Shown here: piece after piece, positions 54,240 through 62,494 of the stretch
Numbering within the stretch: the first letter of the stretch is position 1
How the letters are laid out: the number at the start of each line of letters is the position of its first letter
Assembly (NCBI GenBank): GCA_002492465.1
Contig: DKYT01000020.1
Coordinates: 140,050 to 204,049, forward strand
From: Lachnospiraceae bacterium UBA7093
Lineage (GTDB): Bacteria > Bacillota > Clostridia > Lachnospirales > Lachnospiraceae
Direction: 5' to 3'
DNA length: 64,000 nucleotides
The notes under the pieces: generated by a model
Told to the model about the DNA's origin: nothing
The model's input: the letters and a program-made list of their open reading frames with translations, nothing else
Database searches by the model: none
Made by a program: the position numbers and the translations under genes

Positions 54240-55067
54240 ATGAGGAATATTTCTGTTTCCATGTTGCGGTGTGTGTTTCATGTTTTTCAAGGGGCTGTGA
54301 TTGGGCTGGGTGCTGTGCTGCCGGGGATTAGCGGCGGGGTTTTGAGCGTTGTGTTTGGAGTGTATAAGCCTTTGATGGAATTTCTTGCCAATCCTCTTGC
54401 CCGTTTTAAAAGTCATGTGCCCCGGCTGCTTCCTTATATTGTAGGGTATGTAATAGGATTTATGGGGATTGCCAATTTGCTTGCTTATTTTTTAAATGAG
54501 CATCCGGATCCTTCCATTTGCCTTTTTGTGGGGTTGATCGCCGGCATGCTTCCTTCTCTGTGGAAGGAGGCGGGACTTCAGGGAAGGTCTGTAAAATCTT
54601 TTGTCTCTATGTTTGTCTCTATGTCGGTGATTTTTGCCCTGCTGATATGGCTGCGTATGGCGTCTGTGCCCATTACGCCGGGATTTACGTGGTACTTGTT
54701 CTGCGGTTTTTCTCTTGCCCTGAGTATTATTGCGCCGGGGATGAGTTTTTCCGCTCTGTTGATGCCTCTGGGGCTGTATGCCCCTTTTGTAGAGGGGATC
54801 GGACATATGGCGCCGGAGGTACTAATTCCCGGAGGAATTGGCGGTATTATTACCATTGTCTGTCTTTCAAAGGCTGTGAATTCCTTGTTTGAGGCTTATT
54901 ATTCTGAGGCATTTCACGGAATCCTGGGGATTATTATTGCTGCCACGGTTATGATCGTTCCTTTTGGGAGCCTTTCTCTTTTTGACCCGCAGGGGCTTGT
55001 GAATGTGTTCTTTCTTGCGGCTGGGGTTTTCATTGCGGGGGTAATGGATAAATTGAATGCCGTATAA
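54240..55067 (+). CDS. DUF368 family membrane protein
   Basis: A 275-residue protein with about eight hydrophobic helices. GAVIGLGAVLPGISGGVLSV near residue 18 and the repeated SIIAPGMSFSALLMPLGLY motif near residue 160 are the two inverted halves of DUF368. Members of this family and DedA proteins have been linked to undecaprenyl-phosphate recycling across the membrane. That role would suit the surrounding wall and glycan genes, but it is inference here. The internal ATG eight codons in gives an alternative start. AAGGAATG precedes the ATG. Confidence 0.85.
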   Translation: MRNISVSMLRCVFHVFQGAVIGLGAVLPGISGGVLSVVFGVYKPLMEFLANPLARFKSHVPRLLPYIVGYVIGFMGIANLLAYFLNEHPDPSICLFVGLIAGMLPSLWKEAGLQGRSVKSFVSMFVSMSVIFALLIWLRMASVPITPGFTWYLFCGFSLALSIIAPGMSFSALLMPLGLYAPFVEGIGHMAPEVLIPGGIGGIITIVCLSKAVNSLFEAYYSEAFHGILGIIIAATVMIVPFGSLSLFDPQGLVNVFFLAAGVFIAGVMDKLNAV

Positions 55068-55096
55068 TCAAAAAGCGGCTGCATCCAAAATTTACT

Positions 55097-55966
55097 CTAT
55101 TGGTTATATCCATAGGACACCTGGCTCACAGTGCCGTCAAAGTAAACAAAATCTCCGTCGGGATAATTCCATACAGCCTGAAAGCTTGAAGGATATTTTA
55201 TATGATTTGGAAAGAACTGATAATCGCCGCAAAGCGCCGACCACGGAACATATTCCATGCTGCCGTCTGTCCCTGTCACAGCTCTGTCATTTGTGGTGAA
55301 AGAAATCATCTCGTAATCCCTGTTAAAAGTAAAAATACCCTCCGCACTTTGTCCTCCCCAGGTAATCTTTGCCCTTGTCTCCAAATCACTTATCTCCTCA
55401 AAGGTGATATAGTTCTGCGCTAAAATGGCAGGGGCAAACAGGCTCTCTGCAAGAAAGGTAACCAGACATGCCTTATCCATTTCCGCTCCTGTCTGGTCAA
55501 AAAGCGTAAAGACTTTTCCAATCATGCCTTTCATGCCGCCGGTTCCATTTTGATAATAGTCATAGCCTTCAAAGGGGATTCCCAGCATTTTACTGTCAAT
55601 CAACGCCATTCTGCAAGGCTCGTTTACAAAATTGTACTGTGTGTAATCAATTGTCAATGCCGGACCCTTTCTGCCTTGCCTGAAATCAACCTTCCGGTAT
55701 TCCATTTTCAAATACGACATTTTAGGTGTGCCAATATATCCGCAATTTTTAAGGTATTTTTGAATTGCCGCCGGTAAGTGTGAGAAATCTTCTTCCATAA
55801 AAATCTCATTGGCATCTGCCAGCCGGTTCTTTTCCGAAAGGAAAACGATATCATTTTGGAACTGCCTTTTTATGGGCGAAAAGGAAATATGAAACCACAG
55901 CCATAATACGCCGGCTAAAATAAGCGCTATACCTATTACTGTCACCATTTTTCTTCCTTTCTTCAT
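55097..55966 (-). CDS. DUF6544-like protein with N-terminal membrane anchor
   Basis: About 289 residues: a basic start, one membrane helix (TVIGIALILAGVLWLWFHIS), then an extracytoplasmic domain with LKNCGYIGTPKMSYLKMEYR, the pattern of the DUF6544 family, and WGGQSAEGIFTFNRDYEM near the end. Function is unknown. ATG 55966 is chosen because it overlaps the MarR stop (ATGA) and follows AGGCGG. It is probably co-regulated with MarR and may sit in the envelope, responding to whatever MarR senses. Confidence 0.72.
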   Translation of the reverse strand: MKKGRKMVTVIGIALILAGVLWLWFHISFSPIKRQFQNDIVFLSEKNRLADANEIFMEEDFSHLPAAIQKYLKNCGYIGTPKMSYLKMEYRKVDFRQGRKGPALTIDYTQYNFVNEPCRMALIDSKMLGIPFEGYDYYQNGTGGMKGMIGKVFTLFDQTGAEMDKACLVTFLAESLFAPAILAQNYITFEEISDLETRAKITWGGQSAEGIFTFNRDYEMISFTTNDRAVTGTDGSMEYVPWSALCGDYQFFPNHIKYPSSFQAVWNYPDGDFVYFDGTVSQVSYGYNQ

Positions 55967-56448
55967 CCGCCTAATTCGCCTGCATACTTTTCTACCTGTT
56001 CCATTCCCGCATACAGTTTTCCATAAAGACAAAACAACTGCGCAATTTCCTTCTCGCTAAAATCTGCAAACAGCAGTTTTAAAAACTGCAAATGCCGTTC
56101 CCCCATTTCTTCGTCATATTGATGTGCCTTATTTGTCAGCTCAATATGAATAGAATGACCGCGCCCCGGACACAAATGCACAAAGCCCTTCTTTTCCAGC
56201 GCCAGGGCAAGCTTTTTCACATTCTGTCTGGAACAGCCCATCAGATCCCCTACGTTTGTCAGTGTTTTAGGCTCCGGGCAGCATTCTGTCATTGCAAGTA
56301 ATAACCATTGCTTCATGGATATCTGTGTCTGAAATTTTTCTCCCGCTGTCTGCATCCGGTTTTGCAACACAAATATACTGGAAAAAATTGCCTGCACTCT
56401 ATGTTCTGTGTCGCAATTATATGCTTCAAAAAGCTGATCCATTTTCAA
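55963..56448 (-). CDS. MarR family transcriptional regulator
   Basis: A 161-residue winged-helix repressor. LTNVGDLMGCSRQNVKKLAL is the recognition-helix region, KKGFVHLCPGRGHSIHIELT the wing, and the terminal helices form the dimer interface. A cysteine lies in the recognition helix, so redox sensing is possible. It heads a two-gene operon with the DUF6544-like gene. Two matching palindromes overlap its promoter, which indicates autorepression. Confidence 0.9.
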   Translation of the reverse strand: MKMDQLFEAYNCDTEHRVQAIFSSIFVLQNRMQTAGEKFQTQISMKQWLLLAMTECCPEPKTLTNVGDLMGCSRQNVKKLALALEKKGFVHLCPGRGHSIHIELTNKAHQYDEEMGERHLQFLKLLFADFSEKEIAQLFCLYGKLYAGMEQVEKYAGELGG

Positions 56449-56469
56449 ATTCTCTTCCTCCCTATTGTA

Positions 56470-56507
56470 GTAACAAGTTACTTATGTTAAGTATAGTAAC
56501 TTGTTAC
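56470..56507. promoter_or_regulatory. Paired MarR operator half-sites
   Basis: GTAACAAGTTAC (56470-56481) and GTAACTTGTTAC (56496-56507) are each GTAAC-N2-GTTAC palindromes, centred 26 bp apart (about 2.5 helical turns). One lies in the promoter spacer and one just after the -10. Confidence 0.75.
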
Positions 56508-56518
56508 TATTTTGTCAA
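56490..56518 (-). promoter_or_regulatory. Sigma-A promoter of the marR operon
   Basis: Minus strand TTGACA (56518-56513), 17-bp spacer, TATACT (56495-56490), a nearly perfect consensus promoter 42 bp before the marR start. The spacer contains one MarR operator. Confidence 0.75.
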
Positions 56519-56597
56519 CAGTGTAACTTCAACTGACAGATGAATTTCTGCCCCTTTTTCTATTCCTGGGTTATTGCGGCAGTTCATTTCGTATATT

Positions 56598-56675
56598 ATG
56601 ATAAATACAACACAAAACCAGCTTGCCAAGTCCCTCAATATATCGTTTCAGGCTGTATCAAAATGGGAAAAAGGA
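56598..56675 (+). pseudogene. HTH-methyltransferase gene, 5' fragment left of the island
   Basis: Encodes NQLAKSLNISFQAVSKWEKG, helices 2-4 of an XRE-type helix-turn-helix, then runs into the island end and stops. It continues in frame in the segment 62782-63501: removing the island gives WEK-GTAYPDIEILPKLAS, a textbook XRE sequence. The first helix of the domain also seems missing at the 5' end, so the gene may have been damaged before the insertion. The 56449-56597 gap otherwise holds the marR control region. Confidence 0.75.
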
Positions 56676-56698
56676 GTTTCCCATAGTTAAAGATACTG
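56676..56698 (+). repeat. Left terminal inverted repeat of the island
   Basis: Begins GTTTCC and contains AGTTAAAGATA; it matches the reverse complement of 62758-62780 at 20 of 23 positions. Confidence 0.8.
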
Positions 56699-56741
56699 CA
56701 TCAGACATAACAACGCCACGCTTATATAATATTAAAAATAT

Positions 56742-56771
56742 GCCCCAATTACTGATTAGTAAAATTGGGGC
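56742..56771 (-). terminator. Terminator of the defence operon
   Basis: Minus strand GCCCCAATT pairs with AATTGGGGC (plus three further pairs ACT/AGT), followed by an ATATTTTTAAT stretch. It lies 12 bp after the stop of the GHKL-TIR gene. Confidence 0.75.
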
Positions 56772-56783
56772 GTGCTTTCATAT

Positions 56784-58679
56784 TTAACGAGGTGTAACCT
56801 TTACCAAAGTTGACAAATGATCCTTGTTTTCCTGTCGGGTTCTTTTTTTATAGCCCAATTTATCGCATATATATTCGATTTTTTGAGCAAAAATGTCTAC
56901 GCTCAATTTTGACATATAAAGATTACCATCATCATCTCTAGAGCTTGAATGCCATTGTTGTTCATCGTCTAAAGGATGTTCGGGACGAAAATCGTAAATG
57001 TTAAATATTTTATGCTCAACTTGAGTTATCCATGCTGCGCCAACTTCCATCAATGCACCCCATGAACTTTTCGTATTATGACTTGTAACGAAAATAACAT
57101 AAATCTTTTGCGTAGAGTAACTATCAACAAAGAAATCACGCAAATAGTCGTATATCCCACTTTTTCCTACGTCGCCTTCTGGGATTCGTGATACTTCATC
57201 ATCACAGTTTGTATAAATTATGTCTTCGGGCGGAACGTTGTTAAATACTAACATATTGTAAATAATATCCGCCAAATCCTTGTCTCGATATGTCTGACTA
57301 ATTAGCAATTTCTTCTTTTGAGAATCAATAATGCTTTTAATCCCCATATCCGGGCTGTTGGTGTTTATTTCATCAGAAAGTATTGCCTCTACTTCATCAG
57401 CTTGCTCTGTACTAATGCCTAAACGAGAAGAAATTTTTTTAGTTGCTTTCTTGGCGGTGTTTTTTCTGAAAGTATCTACCGACCTTTTAAATGAAGCTTC
57501 GTTTTGACGTTGCTGTTCTAGCTTTTTTTCTTCTTTTTTCTTTTTGCCCAAAGACACAAACAAATCTCGCATTTTCAAGATATCAGGCAATAAAGTTTTT
57601 CTAACATAATCTAGTACCGCCTGATAGCGAGGATCATCCGTTTTATATCCTTGACGATTGCTTAGAGCCATATCGGGCAACTCTGTCAGTTCAAAAATAT
57701 CAACATGAAGTTGACCTACGACATAGACTTCATTCAATTTGTTTTGTCCAACAACAGGAAGTATATTAAATTCGCCCATTTTTTGGTTGGCATACAGAGA
57801 AATAAAATTATCAGGAAAATCCGTTAACTCTACTTTTCTGCCGCGAGTTGATGTATAAGTTCCTATCCATCCTTTGATTTGTACGTTATATGTATGTTCA
57901 ACACCAGATTTGTCATCCATACTAATAGGCATTGTTGCTAAAGGTTTATTTTTGCAAAGTTCTGCCATTTCATTTCCATATGGCGTCTGGAAAAAATCGT
58001 TAAGATATGTAAACTCATCCCCTAAAGTGATTAGAGTAGAGAGTTCTGAAATCATTTCCTTATCAAAGTTCTCAATGGTTTCCTCTTCTGTTCCCCGAAT
58101 TAGGTGAATTTTAAACTTCTCATTTACTAACGGGAATATCTTAAGTAAATTCCGTTTAATTGCCTTTAATGTACTATGAAGTTTGTACTGCGGGTTCTGC
58201 ATAACGACAGAAGTACCGTTGCCAGATACTCTTTCGAAAGAAATTTGCTCGTCAGTGAGCGGCACAAGTAAATTATTGTCGTTTATATGACGAGATAATA
58301 TAAACCCTGATTTTTCTCCATTTGAAATTGTCTTTATAAGAACATTCTCAGAAACTGATAGGGCAGCTAGTTTTCCTACGCCTTTACGCCCCATTTTCTT
58401 CCGTTTCATAGGGGTTAGAGATTCGGCATCGGTATTTCTAGAAACTGCGGCAACATTGAGGTATTTTTTGATATCACCGTCAGCATATGACATTCCTTTG
58501 CCGTCATCTTCAACGGTAATATCATCCTTGTTAGCAATAATATATACATTGTGAGCATCTGCATCGTAAGCATTAGCAATTAATTCAGCTAGCACATAAT
58601 AAATGTTTGTATACAGGCTTGGACCTAATAATTCCAAAATACGGGGATCTATATTAAGTTTGTATTCTTTCTCTTTCAT
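56784..58679 (-). CDS. GHKL (Hsp90/MORC-like) ATPase fused to a TIR-like domain
   Basis: A 631-residue protein. The GHKL ATPase signatures are clear: N-box ELIANAYDAD (residues 32-41), G1 EDDGKGMS (57-64) and G2 GRKGVGKLA (97-105). An S5-like transducer and a charged coiled coil (about 360-400) follow. From about 455 to 570 there is a TIR-like fold: KLLISQTYRDKDLAD, YVIFVTSHNTKSSW and ALMEVG, where Glu 545 sits at the catalytic TIR position. GHKL ATPases near restriction genes are known (Iyer, Abhiman and Aravind, 2008, MutL/MORC relatives in restriction-modification systems). A DNA-sensing ATPase that triggers NAD+ cleavage is the attractive inference. It overlaps Dcm1 by 26 bp. Confidence 0.78.
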   Translation of the reverse strand: MKEKEYKLNIDPRILELLGPSLYTNIYYVLAELIANAYDADAHNVYIIANKDDITVEDDGKGMSYADGDIKKYLNVAAVSRNTDAESLTPMKRKKMGRKGVGKLAALSVSENVLIKTISNGEKSGFILSRHINDNNLLVPLTDEQISFERVSGNGTSVVMQNPQYKLHSTLKAIKRNLLKIFPLVNEKFKIHLIRGTEEETIENFDKEMISELSTLITLGDEFTYLNDFFQTPYGNEMAELCKNKPLATMPISMDDKSGVEHTYNVQIKGWIGTYTSTRGRKVELTDFPDNFISLYANQKMGEFNILPVVGQNKLNEVYVVGQLHVDIFELTELPDMALSNRQGYKTDDPRYQAVLDYVRKTLLPDILKMRDLFVSLGKKKKEEKKLEQQRQNEASFKRSVDTFRKNTAKKATKKISSRLGISTEQADEVEAILSDEINTNSPDMGIKSIIDSQKKKLLISQTYRDKDLADIIYNMLVFNNVPPEDIIYTNCDDEVSRIPEGDVGKSGIYDYLRDFFVDSYSTQKIYVIFVTSHNTKSSWGALMEVGAAWITQVEHKIFNIYDFRPEHPLDDEQQWHSSSRDDDGNLYMSKLSVDIFAQKIEYICDKLGYKKRTRQENKDHLSTLVKVTPR

Positions 58680-59733
58680 TTGCAGTCGTCGCTTTCTTTT
58701 GTCTCTTTTTAGGTAAACTTCTAATTATACTTTCTCCAATCACTTCGCCTAAACGAGGCGGAACAGCATTTCCTATATGGCGTGCAATTTTCCTTATCGG
58801 AACTTCAACATCGCTAGGCGTAAATTGATAATCAGGAGGAAAAGACTGTAAAATAGCGCCTTCCCGTAAAGTAATCGCCCTGTCCTGTTCTGGATGTCCA
58901 AAACGCCCGGTTCCATAACCGATAAATTGTGTGGTGATAGTAGGAGACAAATCATCCCACTTCATTCTACCATATACTGATGCATAAGTTTTTCCGCCTT
59001 CTTTTTTATGGCAGTTTAATACTAAACGTTCAGGCCAATCGCGCCATGTACCGCCGGGAACGGAATGTTGTATTCGTTCCAAATTGATAGGAGAGAGTGC
59101 TGGCGAAATATGAAGCCTATCGTTTTCATTTGCCTCCCCATCGGAAATTCTCGGTAAGCTACCAATAGCGTCTCTGACTGTCAGATGTTTTTGATGTGTT
59201 GCATCAATAAGTTTTATTTCTTTGCGACGCGACGCAAGTAAAATCAACCTTTTTCTCCGTTGCGGTACGCCATAATTTGCGACATTTACAACTTGATAAT
59301 TTACAATATAATTCAAGCCTTCTAACGTAGAAACAAAATCTTTAAAAACTTTTTCTTTTTCTAATTCTGGCACATTCTCCATTGATACTATGTGGGGACG
59401 AGTTTCTTCCACCAACCGCCCAAATTGGTATAGTAATTTCCAGTCTTTATGTTTAGAACGGTTTTGCTTATCTTTTTGATGGCTTGAAAAAGGTTGACAT
59501 GGCGCACATCCGACAAGTATTTTAACGTCAGCGCCTCGCAAAAGGGCGCGTATTTCTTTTCCTGTGACATTTTCAACGCTTTTATGAATAAATGTGCAGT
59601 TGTTGTTGTGAGTATAAGCGTATTCGCAAGAATCATCAATATCAATTCCTGCTACAACTGGAATTCCCGCTTTTTGCAAACCATAGGTAAGCCCGCCTAC
59701 GCCGCAAAATAAATCAACAGCTTTAATTGTCAT
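58654..59733 (-). CDS. DNA (cytosine-5-)-methyltransferase 1
   Basis: A 359-residue C5-methylase. Motif I is AVDLFCGVGGLTYGL, motif IV GCAPCQPFSSHQ with the catalytic cysteine, motif VI SMENVPELEK, motif VIII GVPQRRKRLI, and motif X HIGNAVPPRLGEVIG. A short target-recognition region lies between VIII and IX (about residues 195-290). The recognition sequence cannot be read off. The start overlaps Vsr by 4 bp, and the Vsr partnership suggests the methylated site is prone to T:G mismatches after deamination. Confidence 0.93.
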   Translation of the reverse strand: MTIKAVDLFCGVGGLTYGLQKAGIPVVAGIDIDDSCEYAYTHNNNCTFIHKSVENVTGKEIRALLRGADVKILVGCAPCQPFSSHQKDKQNRSKHKDWKLLYQFGRLVEETRPHIVSMENVPELEKEKVFKDFVSTLEGLNYIVNYQVVNVANYGVPQRRKRLILLASRRKEIKLIDATHQKHLTVRDAIGSLPRISDGEANENDRLHISPALSPINLERIQHSVPGGTWRDWPERLVLNCHKKEGGKTYASVYGRMKWDDLSPTITTQFIGYGTGRFGHPEQDRAITLREGAILQSFPPDYQFTPSDVEVPIRKIARHIGNAVPPRLGEVIGESIIRSLPKKRQKKATTANERERIQT

Positions 59734-60164
59734 CGTTGTGTCCTTTCAGAAGAACGACTCAATATTGACTGAATTTTTTCGACTAATATAGCTTCGTTTC
59801 TCTTTTTTAATTCACATTCCCAAATACGCAGAACTTTCCATCCGCGTGCCTCAAACATGGCAGTCACATCTTTATCGTGCTTCATATTACGTTCGCGTTT
59901 CTTTTGCCAGTATTCCTTATTTTCTGCCGGGCGTGTATTTCGGCAATCATGACCGTGCCAAAAGCAACCGTCTACGAATACTGCAACTTTTTCTTTTAGA
60001 AACACAAAATCGGGATGTCCTTTGACCGGATAATTGCGTTTCCAACCAGTTATACCATTCTCCTTAAATACCTCGATTAACCGAAGCTCTGTTGATTTGT
60101 TCTTTTTTGATTTAACTTTTCGCATGATTTCAGAGCGTTTTTCATTATCAAAAATATCCGCCAT
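59730..60164 (-). CDS. vsr: Very short patch repair endonuclease (Vsr)
   Basis: A 144-residue nuclease. RSEIMRKVKSKKNKSTELRL at the start, PVKGHPDFVF with the catalytic aspartate, and VAVFVDGCFWHGHDC with the zinc-binding and catalytic histidines are the Vsr hallmarks. CELKKRN near the C-terminus completes the fold. Vsr nicks T:G mismatches that arise when 5-methylcytosine deaminates. It sits between the nuclease candidate and Dcm1 in one operon. Confidence 0.93.
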   Translation of the reverse strand: MADIFDNEKRSEIMRKVKSKKNKSTELRLIEVFKENGITGWKRNYPVKGHPDFVFLKEKVAVFVDGCFWHGHDCRNTRPAENKEYWQKKRERNMKHDKDVTAMFEARGWKVLRIWECELKKRNEAILVEKIQSILSRSSERTQR

Positions 60165-60170
60165 GATAAA

Positions 60171-61106
60171 TCATCTCGCTTCAAACTCAATACGAAGACT
60201 CGGATCAGTTTCAGCCTCAAGAACAATTTTATTATAACGACCAATAATGTCTGAAAGCGTAGAATTTCTCTTGCTTTCATCAAAAAGGCTATGCTCATAT
60301 ACATTAGACGAAAGGAATTGCTGAATATCCCAAACCTCAACGCGCCCGGCAAGACCCGCATCTTCCGCAAGATTTAATGCTGTATGTACACGCTCAAAAA
60401 TTGTAATGATGACAGGATGGCATCCGCCGCGCAAGTTCGCCTTGCATTTTTCAATCAGCAAAGCGCCAGGCATCGTTGTACAATGGATAATCGTATTGTT
60501 TATAACAAAATCACCGCTTCGTTCAGTCGGTGCGTCCGCAACGGATGCGCCATGAATCTCAAATGCATTTTCAGGCATAATAAGACATAATTTTGCGGCT
60601 ACTAAGTGCTGCAAAACCGTTCCCAAATACTGCGTTCCCGGATTTTGTTTCTGACGTTTCTTAGCCTGTTCAAATAGTTCGTCTAAGTTTGCTCCAATAG
60701 TTTTGGAAGTATCGGCGGTCAAAACAAACGGCTGATTTCTGAAATATTCTCTAACTTGTTCCGCCCAAAATTCTTCCACGATTAAAAAATCAACGGTTTC
60801 TTCTTCGTTCCATGCATTGAGAAAATCAACGTACTTTATCATTAACCCCATACTTCCGCGACTGGTGCGCCCGCCTTCTGTGGATAATTGTTGTGTAATG
60901 CCATGCTCTTTTAATATTTTTTTGAGATTACCGCCGCCAAGCCCAGCAACCTGTCCTTTACTGCTTGTTTGAAAATCGTCTGGATTTAAGGGAAAATCCT
61001 TGTTCTGAACAAGTCGAGTAAATTGAACTACTAGCGACAGCGGTCCTTTCGTATAGATATTATTTTCCTCTTGAAATGCTTTTAATCTTTCTTCTGTACT
61101 AATCAT
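60171..61106 (-). CDS. Putative restriction endonuclease, DUF4928-like
   Basis: About 311 residues. The N-terminal part includes QVAGLGGGNLKKILKEHG and EGGRTSRGSMGLMIKYVDFL, the signature I associate with DUF4928. The C-terminal half has GDFVINNTIIHCTTMPGALL and EKCKANLRGGCHPVIITIF, where D-x-K-like residues could form a nuclease core. The family occurs next to cytosine methylases. ATG 61106 overlaps the Dcm2 stop by 8 bp and has GGAGG nine bases upstream. It would be the cleaving partner of one or both methylases. No experimental activity is implied. Confidence 0.75.
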   Translation of the reverse strand: MISTEERLKAFQEENNIYTKGPLSLVVQFTRLVQNKDFPLNPDDFQTSSKGQVAGLGGGNLKKILKEHGITQQLSTEGGRTSRGSMGLMIKYVDFLNAWNEEETVDFLIVEEFWAEQVREYFRNQPFVLTADTSKTIGANLDELFEQAKKRQKQNPGTQYLGTVLQHLVAAKLCLIMPENAFEIHGASVADAPTERSGDFVINNTIIHCTTMPGALLIEKCKANLRGGCHPVIITIFERVHTALNLAEDAGLAGRVEVWDIQQFLSSNVYEHSLFDESKRNSTLSDIIGRYNKIVLEAETDPSLRIEFEAR

Positions 61107-62259
61107 CGTATACGACCTCCGCAAGTTTTGTTAGGAAATTTTCTCCTATGAATTGAGCTACCGGCATTGCGACAGCGTCTCCCATCGCTTTATAACCATC
61201 GTTGTAACTACCGGGGAGAACAAAACTATCCGGCGCACCCATCAATCGAGCAGCTTCACGAACAGTTAATAGGCGAGCATGAATCTCATCATTTTTTTTC
61301 ACAACTAAATACTGTTTGCTACTTCCGCCTTCTGGCGTTCGTAAACAACCGGCAATACCATCGAAGCGCAATTCTAGCTGCTGCTCTCCATGACGTGTTC
61401 GGCGATAGCCCGTAGCATAAACCGTGTCATGCTCATTTAGCTTGATCTGGTGCCGTTCCGGAACAAGCGGCAGAACAGTATCTTTATCAAATTTTGCTTT
61501 TTCTTCAATAATATCTTTTAATGTGCTATGACGGCGCGGAGGTTTCTCCGCTTGCCACCAAATCCATCCGGGTAAAGACCGACCTAAATCAGAGGCGGCT
61601 TTATTATGTAGCCAACAAGGGGCATCTCCAGTCAGATACGCCGGGATTGCATATCCATGTTGCACAGCAATAACAAAAACCCTCGGTCTTGACTGCGGAA
61701 CAAAGTGAGAAGCGTTTAAAACGATAGCTCCACAGTCGTAACCACGCTTCACAAGCGCCATATGGAGAACCCGATAATTATCGCCGCCATTTGTGGAAAG
61801 CAAGCCGGTTACATTCTCTAAAGCCAATATTCGTGGTTTTTCTTCCATCTCATCCAACACACGTAGCCATTCCCACACCAATCCGCTTCTGGATGCGTGA
61901 ATACCGCCTAAAGAACCAGCCAAAGATAAATCCTGACATGGAAAACTGGCCCAAGATAAATGAGCGAAAGGTAAATCTCTGCCATTCACATCTTTTATAT
62001 CGCCAAGTTCAAAATGTTCGCAACCAAAATTAGCTTCATATACAGCCGCTTTCTGTTCGCTAATATCGTTAGCCCAAATTGGCGCAAACATACCTTTTAA
62101 GCCGTAGGCGACTAAACCGCTTCCGGCAAAGAACTCATGCATTGTCCAAGGCGCGGAGGACAAGTCAATATTTTGTTTTTTATACAGAGTGCGTTGCAGC
62201 AAACTTTTTTCCTCCCGTCTTATTTGAAGTTCGTTTGGTATTGGTCGGTTTTTGAGCAT
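61099..62259 (-). CDS. DNA (cytosine-5-)-methyltransferase 2
   Basis: A 386-residue C5-methylase, different from Dcm1. Motif I is MHEFFAGSGLVAYGLKG, motif IV SFPCQDLSLAGSLGG, motif VI ALENVTGLLSTNGGDNYR, motif VIII FVPQSRPRVFVI and motif X MGDAVAMPVAQFIGENF. The recognition region is around residues 200-300. A TTG at 62202 preceded by GGAGGAAAAAAG is a better-looking start than the ATG at 62259, which has no ribosome site; both are in frame and the motifs are unaffected. It is the first enzyme gene of the operon. Confidence 0.92.
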   Translation of the reverse strand: MLKNRPIPNELQIRREEKSLLQRTLYKKQNIDLSSAPWTMHEFFAGSGLVAYGLKGMFAPIWANDISEQKAAVYEANFGCEHFELGDIKDVNGRDLPFAHLSWASFPCQDLSLAGSLGGIHASRSGLVWEWLRVLDEMEEKPRILALENVTGLLSTNGGDNYRVLHMALVKRGYDCGAIVLNASHFVPQSRPRVFVIAVQHGYAIPAYLTGDAPCWLHNKAASDLGRSLPGWIWWQAEKPPRRHSTLKDIIEEKAKFDKDTVLPLVPERHQIKLNEHDTVYATGYRRTRHGEQQLELRFDGIAGCLRTPEGGSSKQYLVVKKNDEIHARLLTVREAARLMGAPDSFVLPGSYNDGYKAMGDAVAMPVAQFIGENFLTKLAEVVYDD

Positions 62260-62392
62260 TCTCAGGAATAATCCAAATCCGGCTCATACGCATAGCGCCA
62301 ACAATTCTGTTCTCTTTACAAAGAATTTGAACTTGACGCGGCGTTACGCCCCATTTTTCAGCAGTTTCCTGAACTGTTATATACCCATTCAC
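62180..62392 (-). CDS. Small HTH DNA-binding protein, likely controller of the island
   Basis: About 70 residues: NGYITVQETAEKWGVTPRQV then QILCKENRIVGAMRMSRIW, the helix-turn-helix and wing of an excisionase/MerR-type small DNA-binding protein, ending in a basic tail (TNTKRTSNKTGGKKF). The start is taken as GTG 62392 with GAGGTG about six bases upstream. Upstream in-frame residues are the antisense of a recombinase relic and are not believed. It overlaps the methylase gene and probably binds the palindrome in its own promoter (62444-62457). Confidence 0.65.
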   Translation of the reverse strand: MNGYITVQETAEKWGVTPRQVQILCKENRIVGAMRMSRIWIIPENAQKPTNTKRTSNKTGGKKFAATHSV

Positions 62393-62437
62393 TTGCAGCA
62401 CCTCGAACCTGTATTTTGGATTTGGAAAACTGATATA

Positions 62438-62466
62438 ATTATATTCGTTTAAGCGAAATAAAGCAA
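62438..62466 (-). promoter_or_regulatory. Promoter and operator of the defence operon
   Basis: Minus strand TTGCTT (62466-62461), 17-bp spacer, TATAAT (62443-62438), about 45 bp before the first gene. Inside the spacer lies a near-palindrome TTCG-TTTAAG-CGAA (62444-62457), a good operator candidate for the small HTH protein. Confidence 0.65.
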
Positions 62467-62494
62467 GGGATTTCAAGAGGATTTCTCGGTCAAT

